A stretch of 15,296 nt of DNA from assembly GCA_910578965.1 (NCBI GenBank), contig CAJTSP010000037.1:1-15296 (forward strand), written 5' to 3'. The notes under the pieces were generated by a model. The model was given only the letters and a program-made list of their open reading frames with translations. It did no database searches and was not told where the DNA came from. This document shows positions 13,010 to 15,296 of the stretch, one piece after another. Within the stretch, counting starts at the first letter, position 1. Every line of letters begins with the position of its first letter. The stretch comes from an uncultured Oscillospiraceae bacterium (GTDB lineage Bacteria; Bacillota; Clostridia; Oscillospirales; Ruminococcaceae). Made by a program: the position numbers and the translations under genes.

Positions 13010-14275
13010 ATGAAAGAATACGATCTCGTCATCATCGGCGGCGGCCCCGCAGGGCTTGCCGCGGCTGCGGCCGCCCATGAGAGCGGCCTGCGCGATATTT
13101 TGATCTTAGAGCGGGACAACGAGCTGGGCGGTATTTTGAACCAGTGTATCCACAATGGGTTTGGGCTGCACACCTTCAAGGAGGAGCTGACCGGCCCGGA
13201 ATATGCCGGCCGCTACATTGAAAAGGTGCAAGAGCTGGACATCCCCTACAAACTCAATACCATGGTGCTGGACCTTGCGGCCGACAAAACCGTTACCGCC
13301 ATGAACCGGCAGGACGGGCTGTTTCAGCTACATCCCAAGGCGGTGATTTTGGCCATGGGCTGCCGCGAGCGCCCGCGCGGCGCCTTGAACATCCCCGGAT
13401 ATCGGCCGGCCGGCATCTTCACCGCCGGAACCGCCCAGCGGCTGGTCAACATGGAGGGATACCTGCCAGGGCGCAAGGTGGTCATCCTTGGCTCGGGCGA
13501 TATCGGCCTCATCATGGCCCGCCGTATGACCTTGGAGGGCGCCAAGGTGCAGGTGGTAGCCGAGCTGATGCCCTACTCCGGAGGGCTCAAGCGCAATATC
13601 GTGCAGTGCCTGGACGATTACGGTATCCCCCTCAAGCTCAGCCACACGGTCATTGACATCCAGGGCAAGAAGCGGGTGGAGGGCATCACCCTGGCCGAGG
13701 TGGACGGAAAGGGAAAGCCGATCCCCGGTACCGAGGAGCAGTACGAGTGCGATACCCTGTTGCTTTCCTGCGGGCTCATCCCGGAAAACGAGCTGAGCCG
13801 CGCGGCGGGAGTGGAGCTGAGCCCGGTTACCAGCGGCCCCCTCGTAAACGAAAGCCTGGAAACCAGTATCCCCGGGGTGTTTGCCGCCGGCAATGTACTG
13901 CATGTGCACGACCTTGTGGATTATGTATCCGAAGAGGCCGGCGCAGCCGGCCGGCATGCGGCGGAATATATTGCGGCGGGCTGCACCGAAGCAGAGTACC
14001 GCACCCTACCGGTGAAATGCGAAAACGGCGTGCGGTATACGGTGCCGGCCGCTATCCGGCCGGATGCGGCAGGCGACACTATTACCCTGCGTTTTAGGGT
14101 AGGCAATGTGTACAAAAATAAAAAAATTGCCGTTTATGCGGGAGACGCCTGCATCTTCAGCCGCAAGCGCCCGGTGCTGGCTCCCGGCGAGATGGAAACA
14201 ATACAGCTCAAAACCGGCCTGCTAAGGGATTGCCCTGAAGCAGCCGGCATTACGGTGACACTGGAGGAGGCGTAA
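13010..14275 (+). CDS. NAD(P)/FAD-dependent oxidoreductase, partner of the GlpA-like subunit
   Basis: This 421-residue flavoprotein has two dinucleotide-binding motifs. The N-terminal FAD site is GGGPAG (10-15) and the middle NAD(P)-type site is GSGDIG (161-166); the FAD-closing GVFAAGN is at 289-295. It resembles pyridine nucleotide-disulfide oxidoreductases. Conserved-looking stretches NQCIHNGFGLHTF (45-57) and MGCRERPRG (117-124) are typical of proteins found beside the short GlpA and DUF1667. The ATG at 13010 is preceded by GAGGAGG and lies 13 nt after the glpA-like stop. By inference it passes electrons from the GlpA-like subunit to a nicotinamide or another carrier. It differs from E. 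coli GlpB in carrying the second nucleotide motif. Which carrier is used cannot be read from the sequence. Confidence 0.9.
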   Translation: MKEYDLVIIGGGPAGLAAAAAAHESGLRDILILERDNELGGILNQCIHNGFGLHTFKEELTGPEYAGRYIEKVQELDIPYKLNTMVLDLAADKTVTAMNRQDGLFQLHPKAVILAMGCRERPRGALNIPGYRPAGIFTAGTAQRLVNMEGYLPGRKVVILGSGDIGLIMARRMTLEGAKVQVVAELMPYSGGLKRNIVQCLDDYGIPLKLSHTVIDIQGKKRVEGITLAEVDGKGKPIPGTEEQYECDTLLLSCGLIPENELSRAAGVELSPVTSGPLVNESLETSIPGVFAAGNVLHVHDLVDYVSEEAGAAGRHAAEYIAAGCTEAEYRTLPVKCENGVRYTVPAAIRPDAAGDTITLRFRVGNVYKNKKIAVYAGDACIFSRKRPVLAPGEMETIQLKTGLLRDCPEAAGITVTLEEA

Positions 14276-14278
14276 AGG

Positions 14279-14644
14279 ATGGATAAAATCGACCTAATCT
14301 GTATCGGCTGCCCCCTGGGCTGCCCGGTGAGCGTTACCATGGAAAACGGCGAGGTCAAGGAGGTTACCGGCAACACCTGCAAGCGGGGGGATGCCTATGC
14401 CCGCAAGGAGGTTACCGACCCCACCCGTATCGTCACCAGCACCGTCCGGGTAAAAGGCGGCCGGCTGGCGATGGTGTCGGTCAAAACCGCGTCGGACATC
14501 CCCAAAGATCGTATTTTCGATTGTGTAAAGGCTTTGCAGTCGGTGGAGCTGGCGGCGCCGGTACGCATTGGGCAGGTAGTACTTGAAAACGCCGCCGGCA
14601 CCGGCGTGCAGGTGGTAGCTACCAAAAACGTACCAGCGGTGTAA
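14279..14644 (+). CDS. DUF1667 protein, probable iron-sulfur electron-transfer subunit
   Basis: The 121-residue protein begins with C8-x2-C11-x3-C15-x18-C34 in the setting CIGCPLGCP and CKRG. This is close to the [4Fe-4S] motif at the N-terminus of molybdopterin oxidoreductases (C-x2-C-x3-C then a distant C), though no molybdopterin domain follows. The family is known as DUF1667 and commonly stands third after the GlpA-like and flavoprotein genes in Clostridia. The ATG is preceded by GGAGG and lies 3 nt after the upstream stop, so cotranslation is likely. Iron-sulfur binding is inference from cysteine spacing. It may take the place of the membrane subunit GlpC, which is absent here. A terminator follows. 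Confidence 0.88.
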   Translation: MDKIDLICIGCPLGCPVSVTMENGEVKEVTGNTCKRGDAYARKEVTDPTRIVTSTVRVKGGRLAMVSVKTASDIPKDRIFDCVKALQSVELAAPVRIGQVVLENAAGTGVQVVATKNVPAV

Positions 14645-14679
14645 AACGCTGCGTCATACGATAAAACAGCACGGTATAC

Positions 14680-14725
14680 AACAAGGGGGGGGCGGCCTTT
14701 GGGGCGGCCTCCCTTTGTTTTTATT
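14680..14725 (+). terminator. Intrinsic terminator of the glp operon
   Basis: AACAAGGGGG with the following GGCGGCC can pair with GGCGGCCTCCCTTTGTT, with some imperfect pairs, and is followed by TTTTTATTTG. It lies 36 nt after the DUF1667 stop. Confidence 0.75.
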
Positions 14726-14767
14726 TGTTTTGGATGTATAAAATCAGTTTGTTAGAAGGCGGGCGCC

Positions 14768-14796
14768 TTGACATTTTTTTTGCAGAAGCTTATACT
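14768..14796 (+). promoter_or_regulatory. Promoter of the thiT transcript
   Basis: A perfect TTGACA (14768-14773) and TATACT (14791-14796) are separated by 17 nt. The start near 14803 is just upstream of the TPP aptamer. Confidence 0.85.
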
Positions 14797-14808
14797 GTGT
14801 ACGGACAT

Positions 14809-14910
14809 AAAAACAGGGGCGCTGGAAGCTTTTCCGGCTGAGATTGAGGCGAATTGCAGCCTCAGGTCACCTTGAACCTGATCCGGGTAATGCCGGCGTA
14901 GGAAGTTTGA
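14809..14910 (+). promoter_or_regulatory. TPP riboswitch (THI element)
   Basis: Thiamin pyrophosphate-binding aptamer. The conserved parts are GGGGCGCTGG, GGCTGAGA, then CACCTTGAACCTGATC and GGGTAATGCCGGCGTAGGAAG. The variable P3 stem is GAGGC/GCCTC around 14845-14863. P1 is probably AAAC with GTTT. It sits between a strong promoter and a terminator in front of thiT, so it should switch the transporter off when TPP is abundant. Confidence 0.95.
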
Positions 14911-14930
14911 CCAATACAGTCATACGCTTT

Positions 14931-14967
14931 TGCGCCTGCAAAAATTGCAGGCGCATTTCTTGTTTTT
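14931..14967 (+). terminator. Riboswitch-controlled terminator
   Basis: TGCGCCTGCAA (14931-14941) pairs perfectly with TTGCAGGCGCA (14945-14955) across AAA, followed by TTTCTTGTTTTTA. It lies about 20 nt after the TPP aptamer and before thiT, the usual expression platform for transcriptional control. Confidence 0.88.
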
Positions 14968-15000
14968 ATGTACTATTATCATAAAGCGAGGCATTGTAGT

Positions 15001-15296
15001 ATGACCCCAACCTATTCCAAAACCCGTGTGCTGGTGGAGGGCGCGCTGATGATCGCGCTGTCCACAATTCTTAGCTTCATCCCCATTATGGAGCTTCCGC
15101 ATGGCGGGTCCATTACCCTGCTCAGCATGCTGCCTCTCATCGTAATGAGCTTTCGGCACGGGGCCAAGTGGGGGCTGTTTACCGCCTTTGTACACAGCCT
15201 GCTGCAGCTATTTTTAGGCATTAAAAACCTGGCCTATTGCCAAACGGTGGGAGCGCAGGCAGGCTGCGTGCTGCTGGATTACCTGCTGGCCTATAC
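15001..15296 (+). CDS. thiT: Thiamine transporter S component, ECF type (cut by window edge)
   Basis: ThiT (YuaJ family) is the membrane substrate-binding subunit of an energy-coupling-factor importer for thiamine and shares the EcfA/EcfT module encoded elsewhere. The 98 visible codons show hydrophobic segments at about 12-30, 40-50, 56-74 and 86-98. The family motif IMELPHGGSITLLSMLPL is at about 29-46, followed by FRHGAKWGLFTAFVHSLLQLFLG. The ATG has AAGCGAGG about 9 nt upstream. The TPP riboswitch in front confirms thiamine regulation. The gene runs past the right edge, so the C-terminal thiamine-contacting residues cannot be checked. Confidence 0.93.
   Translation, partial: MTPTYSKTRVLVEGALMIALSTILSFIPIMELPHGGSITLLSMLPLIVMSFRHGAKWGLFTAFVHSLLQLFLGIKNLAYCQTVGAQAGCVLLDYLLAY

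Overview
The window reads as chromosomal DNA of a moderately GC-rich Firmicute of the class Clostridia, probably an Oscillospiraceae/Ruminococcaceae-type gut anaerobe. This is inferred from the SRP RNA-dnaX arrangement, a PerR-type regulator, a GlpP antiterminator with GlpK, a two-flavoprotein plus DUF1667 glycerol-3-phosphate oxidation set, and an ECF-type ThiT behind a TPP riboswitch. Genes are dense, and start codons were placed from clear Shine-Dalgarno sequences. No phage, IS transposase, CRISPR array, tRNA or rRNA was seen.

Region 1-1345 (minus strand) has an SRP RNA gene with a strong promoter, followed by the N-terminal 358 codons of dnaX, which runs off the left edge. Region 1418-1740 (minus) holds a 75-codon four-cysteine protein with its own promoter. 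Region 1740-2260 has no gene but contains several hairpins and the promoter of a plus-strand Cys-rich 103-residue protein (2258-2569), whose ribosome site lies in a small hairpin. A symmetrical 18-bp bidirectional terminator (2681-2724) separates it from the next leftward unit.

Region 2783-4281 (minus) holds a PerR-like regulator and an MBL-fold hydrolase. A Fur/PerR-type inverted repeat covers the promoter. Region 4362-7858 (minus) is glyA, an alpha/beta-hydrolase esterase and rarA. The last two overlap by 8 nt.

Region 8142-14644 (plus) starts with nth (endonuclease III) and glpP. It continues with glpK behind an attenuator leader, then glpA-like and glpB-like flavoproteins and a DUF1667 protein. 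Together these would phosphorylate glycerol and oxidise glycerol-3-phosphate under GlpP antitermination control. No glycerol facilitator gene is present. Region 14768-15296 is a thiamine regulon: promoter, TPP riboswitch, terminator and the start of thiT.

The least explained signals are non-coding. A 90-100 bp palindromic repeat occurs twice in opposite orientation, at 7955-8054 and 11242-11331. A strongly structured leader of about 220 nt lies ahead of the glpA-like gene, with helices that exclude one another. Both could be checked by genome-wide repeat search and by covariance analysis of homologous leaders.
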